From assembly GCF_043641665.1 (NCBI RefSeq), contig NC_092191.1, positions 14,291,501-14,355,500 on the forward strand: a stretch of DNA of 64,000 bases, read 5' to 3'. Below the pieces are notes generated by a model. That model saw only the letters and a list, made by a program, of their open reading frames with translations, did no database searches and was not told where the DNA came from. Made by a program: the position numbers and the translations under genes. The DNA is from Enoplosus armatus. Taxonomy: Eukaryota > Chordata > Actinopteri > Centrarchiformes > Enoplosidae. Shown in pieces: positions 62,401 through 64,000 of the stretch (the stretch's first letter is position 1; the number at the start of each line of letters is the position of its first letter).

Positions 62401-63011
62401 TGGCAGGTTTTAGCATTTCCTTTGCATTGTTAAATCAGGCTTTACTGCATATATATTGTACACACTTTCAAAGTAAAGGAAACATGAGGTTTCTGGCAGC
62501 TGTTTTGACGTGGGGTGCACTTTGTTTGAATTTAGATGCACTTCAACCCTTAAAATGGAAGACTTGTGCCAAGGTTTGATTAGAAGGATTTCCCTTACGC
62601 CAACAAAACTCTAAATGAGGCAATTTGTCGCTGAAGAATTACGTTTAATCCAGATATTCCAGCCATTGCAAATTAAAGTAGCTCAGGCTTTCAGTGTCGT
62701 ATCACCCTAACTTTAATTATCTTGGTGTTTCCTTTATTTTGGCAGTCACTTGTATATATGCAGAGACAAGTAGATTTGTTTCAAACCTGGCCTATAAGTA
62801 AAATACCATGACACTAACAAATTGATCAGAGTTGGAGGGGGAGGAGAAGAAGATGCATTTCCATTATTGGCTGTCAATACCAAAGAAAAAACCCTTGCCA
62901 TTGCAGAAAGTCATGCACACCAGGAAAAGACACATGGAGCTGTTCCAGGAACTGAATCAGAAATTTCAAACCCTGGACCGATTTCGAGACATACCAAATA
63001 TGGGCAGCATG
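2468..63011 (+). CDS. adgrb3: adgrb3 (bai3), adhesion GPCR B3, partial spliced gene, 27 exons
   Basis: Adhesion G-protein-coupled receptor of the brain-specific angiogenesis inhibitor family. It is a neuronal plasma-membrane receptor; in mammals it binds C1q-like proteins, signals through ELMO/DOCK to Rac, and acts in synapse formation, dendrite shape and myoblast fusion (established knowledge). The 27 exons joined give four TSP type 1 repeats, HormR, GAIN with GPS, seven transmembrane helices and a long tail. Assignment to B3 rather than B1 or B2 rests on the near-identity of the tail exons, the GPS segment ([16 protein letters not shown]) and the third-loop exon to the mammalian B3 protein as I remember it, and on having four rather than five TSRs. 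All splice sites are GT-AG, all phases match, and there is no frameshift or stop. The 5' exons (signal peptide, CUB) and the last coding part (PDZ ligand) are outside the window. The gene is far more compact than the mammalian one. Confidence 0.97.
5030..5240 (+). promoter_or_regulatory. Promoter-like CpG-enriched segment with possible first exon
   Basis: About 11 CpGs fall within roughly 250 bp of a CpG-poor intron. GCATGCGCAG at 5106-5115 resembles an NRF1 half-site. A short ATG frame (MSPKCK) starts at 5216 and runs into a good donor, AAAG|GTATGT, at 5234/5235. This could be the start of a non-coding transcript or the 5' end of an old transposon. No TATA box is evident. Inference only; low certainty. 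Confidence 0.25.
6377..6760 (-). pseudogene. 18S rRNA fragment, decayed, reverse orientation
   Basis: Read on the minus strand, this follows the middle of eukaryotic 18S rRNA without large gaps. Recognisable blocks include the complements of GTGAAATTCTTGGACC, GCATTTGCCAAGAATG and TTTGAAAGTAAAC-like sequence, plus the GGCAGGGGCTGGGAC and GATCCAACTA segments. It spans roughly 380 of about 1800 nt. Many CpGs of the functional gene read TG or CA here, as expected for a methylated, inactive copy. Near the right end a GATCC(C/T)(A/G)AGATCCAA unit occurs twice (6693 and 6722), whereas the functional rRNA has it once. Neither end matches rDNA beyond these limits, and no poly-A tail was seen. Translations of this stretch have no meaning. 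Confidence 0.9.
8639..8803 (+). CDS. adgrb3: adgrb3 exon: thrombospondin type 1 repeat 2
   Basis: 165 nt, phase 1-1. Encodes a TSR with the full [10 protein letters not shown] ladder, the CSFTCGRG O-fucosylation-type motif, RTRTRMC, a central GGRAC and closing CNIALCP. Acceptor cccgcag at 8632-8638, donor GTATCA at 8804. The three tryptophans in W-x-x-W-x-x-W are the usual C-mannosylation sites of TSRs. Confidence 0.97.
8804..9567 (+). other. adgrb3: Intron 2 (764 bp)
   Basis: AT-rich spacer between the second and third TSR exons, ending with acceptor cctcag at 9562-9567. Nothing else recognised. Confidence 0.8.
9568..9732 (+). CDS. adgrb3: adgrb3 exon: thrombospondin type 1 repeat 3
   Basis: 165 nt, phase 1-1. 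Encodes [18 protein letters not shown] (fits CXX(S/T)CXXG), an N-G-T sequon, [12 protein letters not shown] and closing CHNPDC. In BAI1 the third TSR binds the Nogo receptor (literature, from memory). Whether this B3 repeat does the same cannot be read from sequence. Donor GTAAAA at 9733. Confidence 0.97.
9733..11557 (+). other. adgrb3: Intron 3 (1.8 kb)
   Basis: Non-coding. It starts with a short ATC/ATT-rich low-complexity patch (about 9833-9890). The rest is unremarkable AT-rich sequence ending in tttcag at 11552-11557. Confidence 0.75.
11558..11722 (+). CDS. adgrb3: adgrb3 exon: thrombospondin type 1 repeat 4
   Basis: 165 nt, phase 1-1. Encodes [21 protein letters not shown] (serine rather than threonine at the O-fucose position), RRARVC, a GQQC turn and closing CSDQRCP. 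This is the last of the four TSRs; a fifth repeat as in BAI1 is not found. Donor GTGAGC at 11723. Confidence 0.97.
11723..12216 (+). other. adgrb3: Intron 4 (494 bp)
   Basis: Short AT-rich intron ending in tttcag at 12211-12216. Nothing else seen. Confidence 0.8.
12217..12318 (+). CDS. adgrb3: adgrb3 exon: hormone-receptor domain, first part
   Basis: 102 nt, phase 1-1. Encodes [10 protein letters not shown], then [22 protein letters not shown]. This is the start of the HormR domain, with its conserved W and cysteines and an N-A-T sequon. Donor GTAAGG at 12319. The domain finishes in the next exon, 5 kb downstream. Confidence 0.95.
13994..14250. repeat. Diverged interspersed fish repeat
   Basis: It begins with a TCAAGTTTATTTGTAAAGCC-type segment and later has CCAGGACAGTCAGACGTGTAAT. 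Both are characteristic of a dispersed repeat that I recognise from many percomorph genomes. Boundaries are approximate and the class is not certain. Confidence 0.5.
14514..14573. repeat. (CA)n microsatellite, about 30 units
   Basis: Uninterrupted CA dinucleotide run of about 60 bp, preceded by an imperfect ACACAGAC-type region from about 14480. Likely length-polymorphic. Confidence 0.98.
14960..15035. repeat. Fragment of dispersed 'TACTCCACT...GTTACTAGTTACTTTGCAG' repeat
   Basis: The stretch containing TTTACTCCACTGACACC and GTTACTAGTTACTTTGCAGA matches the middle of the same common fish repeat that is nearly complete at 37008-37282. The surrounding 14640-14960 may be more diverged parts of it. 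Confidence 0.5.
16629..16690. repeat. TC/TG and AG simple repeats in inverted arrangement
   Basis: A CTCTCTCTGTCTGTGTGTG tract is followed by AGACAGAGAGAGTGTGAGAG. CTCTCTCTGTCT and AGACAGAGAGAG are perfect reverse complements, so the region can fold into a hairpin. Confidence 0.8.
17245..17438 (+). promoter_or_regulatory. adgrb3: Extended polypyrimidine tract before the acceptor
   Basis: About 190 bp of strongly C/T-biased sequence ends in CCTCTACAG at 17438. It is far longer than an ordinary polypyrimidine tract, so PTB-type splicing control of the following 107-nt exon is possible (inference). Confidence 0.5.
17439..17545 (+). CDS. adgrb3: adgrb3 exon: end of HormR domain / start of GAIN region
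   Basis: 107 nt, entering in phase 1 and leaving in phase 0. Encodes [25 protein letters not shown] and a helical NEFRYLQQS. These are the last HormR cysteines and the GMAFWEQP core shared by BAI receptors. Donor GTAGGT at 17546. The next exon restores the VQGHLAKG reading that aligns with mammalian B3. Confidence 0.93.
17546..18554 (+). other. adgrb3: Intron 6 (1.0 kb)
   Basis: Non-coding, with a short C-run (about 17624-17634). The acceptor is the weak form TTTTTGGAG|G at 18554. A second AG lies 6 nt further on (see findings). Confidence 0.75.
18555..18749 (+). CDS. adgrb3: adgrb3 exon: GAIN domain, helical part
   Basis: 195 nt, phase 0-0. Encodes [16 protein letters not shown], then [35 protein letters not shown] and DDVQ. 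This is the helical GAIN subdomain A of BAI receptors and includes an N-V-T sequon. Donor GTAAGT at 18750. The start was set at 18555 because it gives the same spacing between the preceding serine and HLAKG as in mammalian B3. Confidence 0.93.
18750..20811 (+). other. adgrb3: Intron 7 (2.1 kb)
   Basis: AT-rich, with T-runs around 19490-19560. I see no exon, RNA gene or recognisable transposon. Confidence 0.75.
20812..20880 (+). CDS. adgrb3: adgrb3 exon: GAIN domain, short helical exon
   Basis: 69 nt, phase 0-0. Encodes [20 protein letters not shown] followed by AQK. Amphipathic helix of the GAIN domain, nearly identical to mammalian B3. Acceptor tccacag at 20805-20811, donor GTAAGC at 20881. 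Skipping would keep the frame but remove 23 residues from the GAIN fold. Confidence 0.96.
20881..23985 (+). other. adgrb3: Intron 8 (3.1 kb)
   Basis: Contains a hAT-like non-autonomous element (23313-23608). An open frame at 22206-22700 (164 codons from ATG) shows no family I recognise and is probably chance. Otherwise unremarkable. Confidence 0.7.
23313..23608. mobile_element. hAT-like non-autonomous DNA element
   Basis: Starts AGGGCTGCCAC and ends AATTGTTTCAGCTCT, which are imperfect terminal inverted repeats. The inside has ATCAATTATCAAAATAGTTG and GAGAAGCCGGAA-type segments known from one of the commonest fish repeats (AGGGCTGCAAC...GTTGCAGCTCT). ATGGTTCAATT just before it and ATGGTTCACTT just after it look like a target-site duplication that has drifted. 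About 296 bp, no coding capacity. Confidence 0.75.
23986..24094 (+). CDS. adgrb3: adgrb3 exon: GAIN domain
   Basis: 109 nt, phase 0 in, phase 1 out. Encodes [20 protein letters not shown], then [16 protein letters not shown]. Conserved GAIN subdomain A helices. Acceptor gtccag at 23980-23985, donor GTAAGA at 24095. Confidence 0.96.
28442..28463. repeat. (CA)n microsatellite, short
   Basis: About 11 CA units, uninterrupted. Confidence 0.95.
29471..29557. repeat. (AT)n tract
   Basis: About 85 bp of alternating A and T with a few breaks. Self-complementary, so it can extrude as a cruciform; length may be unreliable in the assembly. Confidence 0.97.
29714..30106. mobile_element. TTAA-flanked foldback MITE (piggyBac-like non-autonomous)
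   Basis: Begins TTAAAGGAATAGTTTGACAT and ends AACTATTCCTTTAA, giving terminal inverted repeats flush with TTAA, the target site of piggyBac-type elements. The two halves are long imperfect inverted copies: AGCATATCTTAGCATAAAG in the left half pairs with CTTTATGCAAAGCTAAGCTA in the right, and GTAAATATGA pairs with TCATATTTAC. About 393 bp, no coding capacity. I recognise the family as abundant in percomorph fishes. Confidence 0.85.
30475..30621 (+). CDS. adgrb3: adgrb3 exon: GAIN domain
   Basis: 147 nt, phase 1-1. Encodes [40 protein letters not shown] and KGLFVSQSA. This is the beta-sandwich entry of GAIN subdomain [16 protein letters not shown] is nearly invariant in B3. Donor GTATAA at 30622. 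Confidence 0.96.
30622..31644 (+). other. adgrb3: Intron 10 (1.0 kb)
   Basis: AT-rich spacer ending ccctttag at 31637-31644. Nothing else recognised. Confidence 0.8.
31645..31720 (+). CDS. adgrb3: adgrb3 exon: GAIN domain
   Basis: 76 nt, phase 1 in, phase 2 out. Encodes [20 protein letters not shown] followed by MLPSP. The [10 protein letters not shown] strand is the conserved part; the preceding residues differ from mammalian B3 as I remember it, as expected for a surface loop. Donor GTAAGG at 31721. Confidence 0.94.
31721..33421 (+). other. adgrb3: Intron 11 (1.7 kb)
   Basis: Non-coding. A minus-strand open frame across 32507-32959 has no ATG at its start and no family I recognise. Ends with acceptor gactcag at 33415-33421. 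Confidence 0.7.
33422..33524 (+). CDS. adgrb3: adgrb3 exon: GAIN domain
   Basis: 103 nt, phase 2 in, phase 0 out. Encodes [20 protein letters not shown], then [14 protein letters not shown]. Beta strands of GAIN subdomain B, with an N-H-T sequon. Donor GTAAGC at 33525. Confidence 0.96.
33525..34014 (+). other. adgrb3: Intron 12 (490 bp)
   Basis: Short intron with a small GT run near 33826-33840. Ends ccctccag at 34007-34014. Nothing else seen. Confidence 0.8.
34015..34058 (+). CDS. adgrb3: adgrb3 exon: GAIN domain, 44-nt exon before the GPS
   Basis: 44 nt, phase 0 in, phase 2 out. Encodes [14 protein letters not shown]. The PYC.LWD core is the conserved strand with the first GPS-region cysteine and tryptophan. 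Donor GTAAGT at 34059. Skipping it would shift the frame. Confidence 0.95.
34346..35076. mobile_element. Non-autonomous DNA element with ~20-bp terminal inverted repeats
   Basis: Left end AGGGGGTGGACAAAATAATA and right end TTATTCTGTCCACACCCTAT are imperfect reverse complements. The GTGGACAAAATAATA terminus is one I know from fish DNA transposons. About 730 bp without a meaningful open frame. The superfamily is not clear and no clean target duplication was seen. Confidence 0.6.
37008..37282. repeat. Dispersed fish repeat, nearly complete copy
   Basis: Starts with GTGATGGAAAGGGACTAAAT, continues with ACATTTACTCAAGTACTGGA and ATACTTCTACTTCACTTCAT, and ends TGTGGTATTAGTGCCTTTAC. This is the order of a very common short repeat of percomorph genomes. 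It ends near ATAAGTACA at 37282. Class uncertain, no coding capacity. Confidence 0.75.
37607..37630. repeat. (AT)n run, 24 bp
   Basis: Uninterrupted alternating AT. Confidence 0.95.
43156..43173. repeat. (TGC)6 trinucleotide run
   Basis: Six perfect TGC units in intron 13, shortly before the CpG-rich island. Confidence 0.9.
43261..43805 (+). promoter_or_regulatory. adgrb3: CpG-rich island, candidate internal promoter and first exon
   Basis: Seventeen CpGs in 43261-43560, against none in 42241-42540 of the same intron. It is followed by a purine-rich stretch (43674-43750) and a good donor, CATGCAG|GTAAAT, at 43805/43806, only 400 bp before the GPS exon. The frame that would join the GPS exon has a stop at 43771 and no ATG after it, so a transcript from here would use a downstream start; the ATG at 45417 is the best placed. 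An internal promoter in the corresponding part of ADGRB1 has been reported (from memory). Inference. Confidence 0.4.
44024..44057 (+). repeat. T-rich tract
   Basis: 34 bp of T with a few C, about 150 bp before the GPS-exon acceptor. Low complexity; could serve as a distal polypyrimidine tract. Confidence 0.85.
44210..44336 (+). CDS. adgrb3: adgrb3 exon: GPS motif and tethered agonist
   Basis: 127 nt, phase 2 in, phase 0 out. Encodes [20 protein letters not shown], then [22 protein letters not shown]. This is the GPCR proteolysis site with its conserved W, the GC and C-x-C cysteines, and the tethered-agonist segment after the cleavage point (between V and S, at 44297/44298). The residues before the cleavage point are R-V rather than the canonical H-L, so self-cleavage may be weak. 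Acceptor cttgcag at 44203-44209, donor GTAAGT at 44337. Confidence 0.97.
44337..45413 (+). other. adgrb3: Intron 14 (1.08 kb)
   Basis: Contains a (TG)16 run at 44404-44435. The rest is unremarkable and ends ctccacag at 45406-45413. Confidence 0.8.
44404..44435. repeat. (TG)16 microsatellite
   Basis: Uninterrupted TG run starting 68 bp after the GPS-exon donor. TG runs close to donors can bind splicing factors such as TDP-43 or CELF proteins (family knowledge; effect here not shown). Confidence 0.95.
45414..45517 (+). CDS. adgrb3: adgrb3 exon: linker and transmembrane helix 1
   Basis: 104 nt, phase 0 in, phase 2 out. Encodes TMEYSGVPS, then TM1 ([26 protein letters not shown]). The second codon is an ATG at 45417 in the context ACCATGG. 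Donor GTAACT at 45518. Confidence 0.97.
45640..45742 (+). CDS. adgrb3: adgrb3 exon: intracellular loop 1 and transmembrane helix 2
   Basis: 103 nt, phase 2 in, phase 0 out, after a 122-bp intron with a T-rich acceptor. Encodes [34 protein letters not shown]. The HNV end and the next exon's GVC form extracellular loop 1. Donor GTAAGT at 45743. Confidence 0.97.
45743..53614 (+). other. adgrb3: Intron 16 (7.9 kb)
   Basis: Long AT-rich intron. It has a C run at 47227-47238, a GAAT-type run at about 47626-47650 and AT-rich stretches near 48660-48780. I recognise no exon, RNA gene or well-delimited transposon. Part of 52000-52160 weakly resembles dispersed fish repeats, but not well enough to call. 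Confidence 0.65.
53615..53765 (+). CDS. adgrb3: adgrb3 exon: transmembrane helix 3, loop 2, start of helix 4
   Basis: 151 nt, phase 0 in, phase 1 out. Encodes [20 protein letters not shown] (TM3, with the cysteine that pairs to extracellular loop 2), [20 protein letters not shown], then [11 protein letters not shown] (start of TM4). The [12 protein letters not shown] and EAWQSY signature is typical of adhesion GPCRs. Donor GTGAGC at 53766. Confidence 0.97.
53766..55539 (+). other. adgrb3: Intron 17 (1.8 kb)
   Basis: AT-rich with two A-runs (about 54533-54544, 54641-54648). Ends with a TTTTTAAG acceptor at 55539. Nothing else recognised. Confidence 0.75.
55540..55609 (+). CDS. adgrb3: adgrb3 exon: transmembrane helix 4 and extracellular loop 2
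   Basis: 70 nt, phase 1 in, phase 2 out. Encodes [20 protein letters not shown] followed by TPL. End of TM4 and first half of loop 2. TPL stands where I remember TDH in mammalian B3. Donor GTAAGT at 55610. Confidence 0.96.
55610..56006 (+). other. adgrb3: Intron 18 (397 bp)
   Basis: Short intron ending in a T-rich tract and CTGCAG at 56006. Nothing else seen. Confidence 0.8.
56007..56073 (+). CDS. adgrb3: adgrb3 exon: extracellular loop 2 cysteine and transmembrane helix 5
   Basis: 67 nt, phase 2 in, phase 0 out. Encodes [23 protein letters not shown]. The CWLS motif carries the loop-2 cysteine and tryptophan that contact the tethered agonist in adhesion GPCRs (family knowledge). TM5 starts here. 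Donor GTATGT at 56074. Confidence 0.97.
56074..57440 (+). other. adgrb3: Intron 19 (1.4 kb)
   Basis: AT-rich with a T-rich patch at about 56766-56790. Ends ttgacag at 57434-57440. No gene or named repeat recognised. Confidence 0.75.
57441..57526 (+). CDS. adgrb3: adgrb3 exon: end of helix 5 and start of intracellular loop 3
   Basis: 86 nt, phase 0 in, phase 2 out. Encodes [29 protein letters not shown]. Donor GTATGA at 57527. It can join either the 99-nt loop exon at 57886 or, if that is skipped, the TM6 exon at 58302, in frame both ways. Confidence 0.96.
57527..57885 (+). other. adgrb3: Intron 20 (359 bp)
   Basis: Short intron with a G run (57812-57821). G-runs can act as intronic splicing enhancers. 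Ends cccacag at 57879-57885. Confidence 0.8.
57886..57984 (+). CDS. adgrb3: adgrb3 cassette-type exon: intracellular loop 3 insert
   Basis: 99 nt, phase 2-2, 33 codons. Encodes [33 protein letters not shown], a Ser/Thr-rich loop segment with a C-A-K-C pair at 57923-57934. It is nearly identical to mammalian B3 as I remember it. Removing it would give HRAG-ASLWSS, the form seen in receptors of the family with the short loop. Loop-3 splice variants are known in the BAI family. Donor GTAAGT at 57985. Confidence 0.95.
57985..58301 (+). other. adgrb3: Intron 21 (317 bp)
   Basis: Short intron ending in a pyrimidine-rich tract and CTCGCAG at 58301. Nothing else seen. Confidence 0.8.
58302..58473 (+). 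CDS. adgrb3: adgrb3 exon: transmembrane helices 6 and 7
   Basis: 172 nt, phase 2 in, phase 0 out. Encodes [29 protein letters not shown] (TM6 and loop 3), then [28 protein letters not shown] (TM7 and start of helix 8). FDSLQGFVI is the TM7 signature of adhesion GPCRs. Donor GTACAG at 58474, followed by a 180-bp intron. Confidence 0.97.
58654..58749 (+). CDS. adgrb3: adgrb3 exon: helix 8 and proximal tail
   Basis: 96 nt, phase 0-0. Encodes [32 protein letters not shown]. Juxtamembrane helix 8 with cysteines that could be palmitoylated (inference). Donor GTAGGC at 58750. Confidence 0.96.
58750..59581 (+). other. adgrb3: Intron 23 (832 bp)
   Basis: AT-rich spacer ending tacctgcag at 59573-59581. 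Nothing else recognised. Confidence 0.8.
59582..59621 (+). CDS. adgrb3: adgrb3 exon: proximal tail, 40-nt exon
   Basis: 40 nt, phase 0 in, phase 1 out. Encodes [13 protein letters not shown], as in mammalian B3. Donor GTAAAG at 59622. Skipping it would shift the frame. Confidence 0.95.
59622..61167 (+). other. adgrb3: Intron 24 (1.5 kb)
   Basis: Non-coding, mixed composition, ending ggcctgcag at 61159-61167. A minus-strand open frame at 59992-60198 shows nothing I recognise. Confidence 0.7.
61168..61847 (+). CDS. adgrb3: adgrb3 exon: long cytoplasmic tail exon
   Basis: 680 nt, phase 1 in, phase 0 out. Encodes [101 protein letters not shown] and [16 protein letters not shown]. These blocks identify B3. 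Between RRTVYLC and DYIVMPR it has a His/Met/Gly/Asp-rich stretch ([18 protein letters not shown], about 61447-61502) longer than in mammalian B3 as I remember it. Mostly disordered with many Ser/Tyr sites. Donor GTACAT at 61848. Confidence 0.97.
61995..62030 (+). CDS. adgrb3: adgrb3 36-nt exon in the tail
   Basis: 36 nt, phase 0-0, encoding [12 protein letters not shown]. Acceptor ttcacag at 61988-61994, donor GTACGT at 62031. RRKS fits the PKA consensus R-R-x-S. The exon sits after a 147-bp intron, and leaving it out would join SMSSLE to KVMHTRKR in frame. Confidence 0.96.
62031..62906 (+). other. adgrb3: Intron 26 (876 bp)
   Basis: AT-rich; nothing recognised apart from the acceptor gccattgcag at 62897-62906. 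Confidence 0.8.
62907..63011 (+). CDS. adgrb3: adgrb3 exon: ELMO-binding RKR helix
   Basis: 105 nt, phase 0-0. Encodes [35 protein letters not shown]. The RKR at 62922-62930 lies in the helix that binds ELMO in BAI1 and BAI3 and so links the receptor to DOCK/Rac signalling (established knowledge). Acceptor attgcag at 62900-62906, donor GTGAGT at 63012. The final coding part with the PDZ ligand was not found before the end of the window. Confidence 0.97.
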
Positions 63012-64000
63012 GTGAGTAACAGGAAACCAGGGGGGTGGCTGTCAGCCAGTTATAGAGAGAAACATCCAAATATCCTATTTAGGTATCCAGTGCAGGACAC
63101 ATAATGTGTGATTGTACAAATGAGCAGTGATGTAGCTTAAGTATTCATGTGGAAATGAAGCTTCCTATACATAGTGGGCCTGCCAGCAGCTGGCAGGGGG
63201 GGGGCGCGAGTGAGGGGGGTGCCCCTTTAAAAGCACAGAAGCATTTCCTCCAAAAGGCCAGTCTCAGTGAAGAAAGACCTTTGGTAATCTTGTTGCAATA
63301 GAGTGCATCCATTCCAATGCAAGGCCATGAATGCACTTTTATTTACATGCACATTTATCTATTTAGCAACCCCATCATTTTTCCATTAATGCATGGCAGA
63401 TTATTTAACCTCTCAACATACAAATATTACCTTAAATTCGCCGTTCTCTTACTGCAACTGTGTGTGGGGGTGGGAGGGGGGCTTCTCTTCTTTGTCTCAT
63501 TGGATCTAGAAGTCAGGGGAATTATGAGAATTCCTCCTGACCTTGCTGCAAATCAAAAGTGCCACCATCTGTCTCCACACCTGGCTGGAGCTGTAGACAA
63601 TGGGGATGTCAAGCTTCATGCGTCTCTCTCAGACAAGCAGCAATGTTTTCTGTGTTCAGTGCAACAAATAGAAATTGGGCTGGTGACCAAACACAGGCAG
63701 ACTATTAGACGATGTCAGCGACGCAGCAGCCTTTTGGCTCCATGTAATCCTTTTTCACTCACATTTCAATCACCCCTACAGCACAATGTAATTTGAGGCC
63801 CGTTGCTTAGTTACCAGTGCAAGTTCTTTTGTATAGAAAACGATAACTACAGTATATTCTCAACCCCCCCTTTTCTTTTTTTTCTTTTTTTTCCCCAAAT
63901 GAATCTACTGCAGAGCTGGCTGCAGACATTAGTATCCATTTTATATTCCCTGACTGGGATCAGCTTCTCTCCCTTCTTTGCAATGGTGTCTTTGGGACTG
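63012..64000 (+). other. adgrb3: Intron 27, 5' part
   Basis: Non-coding up to the window end. It has G-runs near 63196-63205 and 63466-63481 and T/C-runs near 63866-63896. An ATG frame at 63317-63796 (159 codons) resembles no family I know. The terminal tail residues (ending QTEV in mammals) are not encoded here. Confidence 0.75.

Noticed and set aside
2468..63011. Assignment to adgrb1 or adgrb2
   Set aside because: Only four TSRs, [16 protein letters not shown] at the GPS, the 33-residue loop-3 exon and the tail blocks all fit B3 better than B1 or B2.
63317..63796. 159-codon ATG frame after the last exon
   Set aside because: Does not resemble the missing end of the receptor or any family I know; lies in intron with G- and T-runs.
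1..64000. CRISPR array, operon structure, phage or bacterial defence system
   Set aside because: No regularly spaced direct repeats, no ribosome-binding sites with dense ORFs; the window is an intron-rich vertebrate gene.

Overview
The window is vertebrate genomic DNA, almost certainly from a teleost fish and probably a percomorph. It is AT-rich, has long introns with GT-AG splice sites, and carries several interspersed repeat families that I recognise as common in percomorph genomes. It holds one gene on the + strand: adgrb3 (bai3, brain-specific angiogenesis inhibitor 3), an adhesion G-protein-coupled receptor. I could place 27 consecutive coding exons between 2468 and 63011. They join in one uninterrupted reading frame of 3545 nt (1181 complete codons after a split first codon). 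The first exons (signal peptide, CUB domain, about 280-290 residues by comparison with the human protein as I remember it) lie upstream of the window. The last coding part (about 60 residues with the PDZ-binding C-terminus) lies downstream.

Layout: 1-2467 is upstream intron. 2468-11722 holds four thrombospondin type 1 repeats, one per exon, all in phase 1-1. 12217-17545 holds the hormone-receptor (HormR) domain. 17439-44336 holds the GAIN domain, ending in the GPS motif at 44298. 45414-58473 holds the seven-helix membrane domain, including a separate 99-nt exon for part of the third intracellular loop. 58654-63011 holds the cytoplasmic tail, including a 680-nt exon, a 36-nt exon and the exon with the RKR helix known to bind ELMO. 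Everything else is intron.

The introns contain microsatellites, a foldback TTAA-flanked MITE (29714-30106), a hAT-like non-autonomous element (23313-23608), a TIR element (34346-35076), a dispersed repeat (37008-37282) and its fragment (about 14960-15035), another diverged repeat (13994-14250), and a decayed 18S rRNA fragment in reverse orientation (6377-6760). I found no second protein-coding gene, tRNA or CRISPR.

The observation most worth following is a CpG-dense island at 43261-43560 in the 10-kb intron just upstream of the GPS exon. It has a usable splice donor at 43805/43806. Downstream there is an in-frame ATG in an excellent Kozak context at 45417, immediately before TM1. Together they suggest an internal promoter that could make a receptor lacking the whole ectodomain and the tethered agonist. 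This is a hypothesis. The window shows no obviously new multi-gene system.
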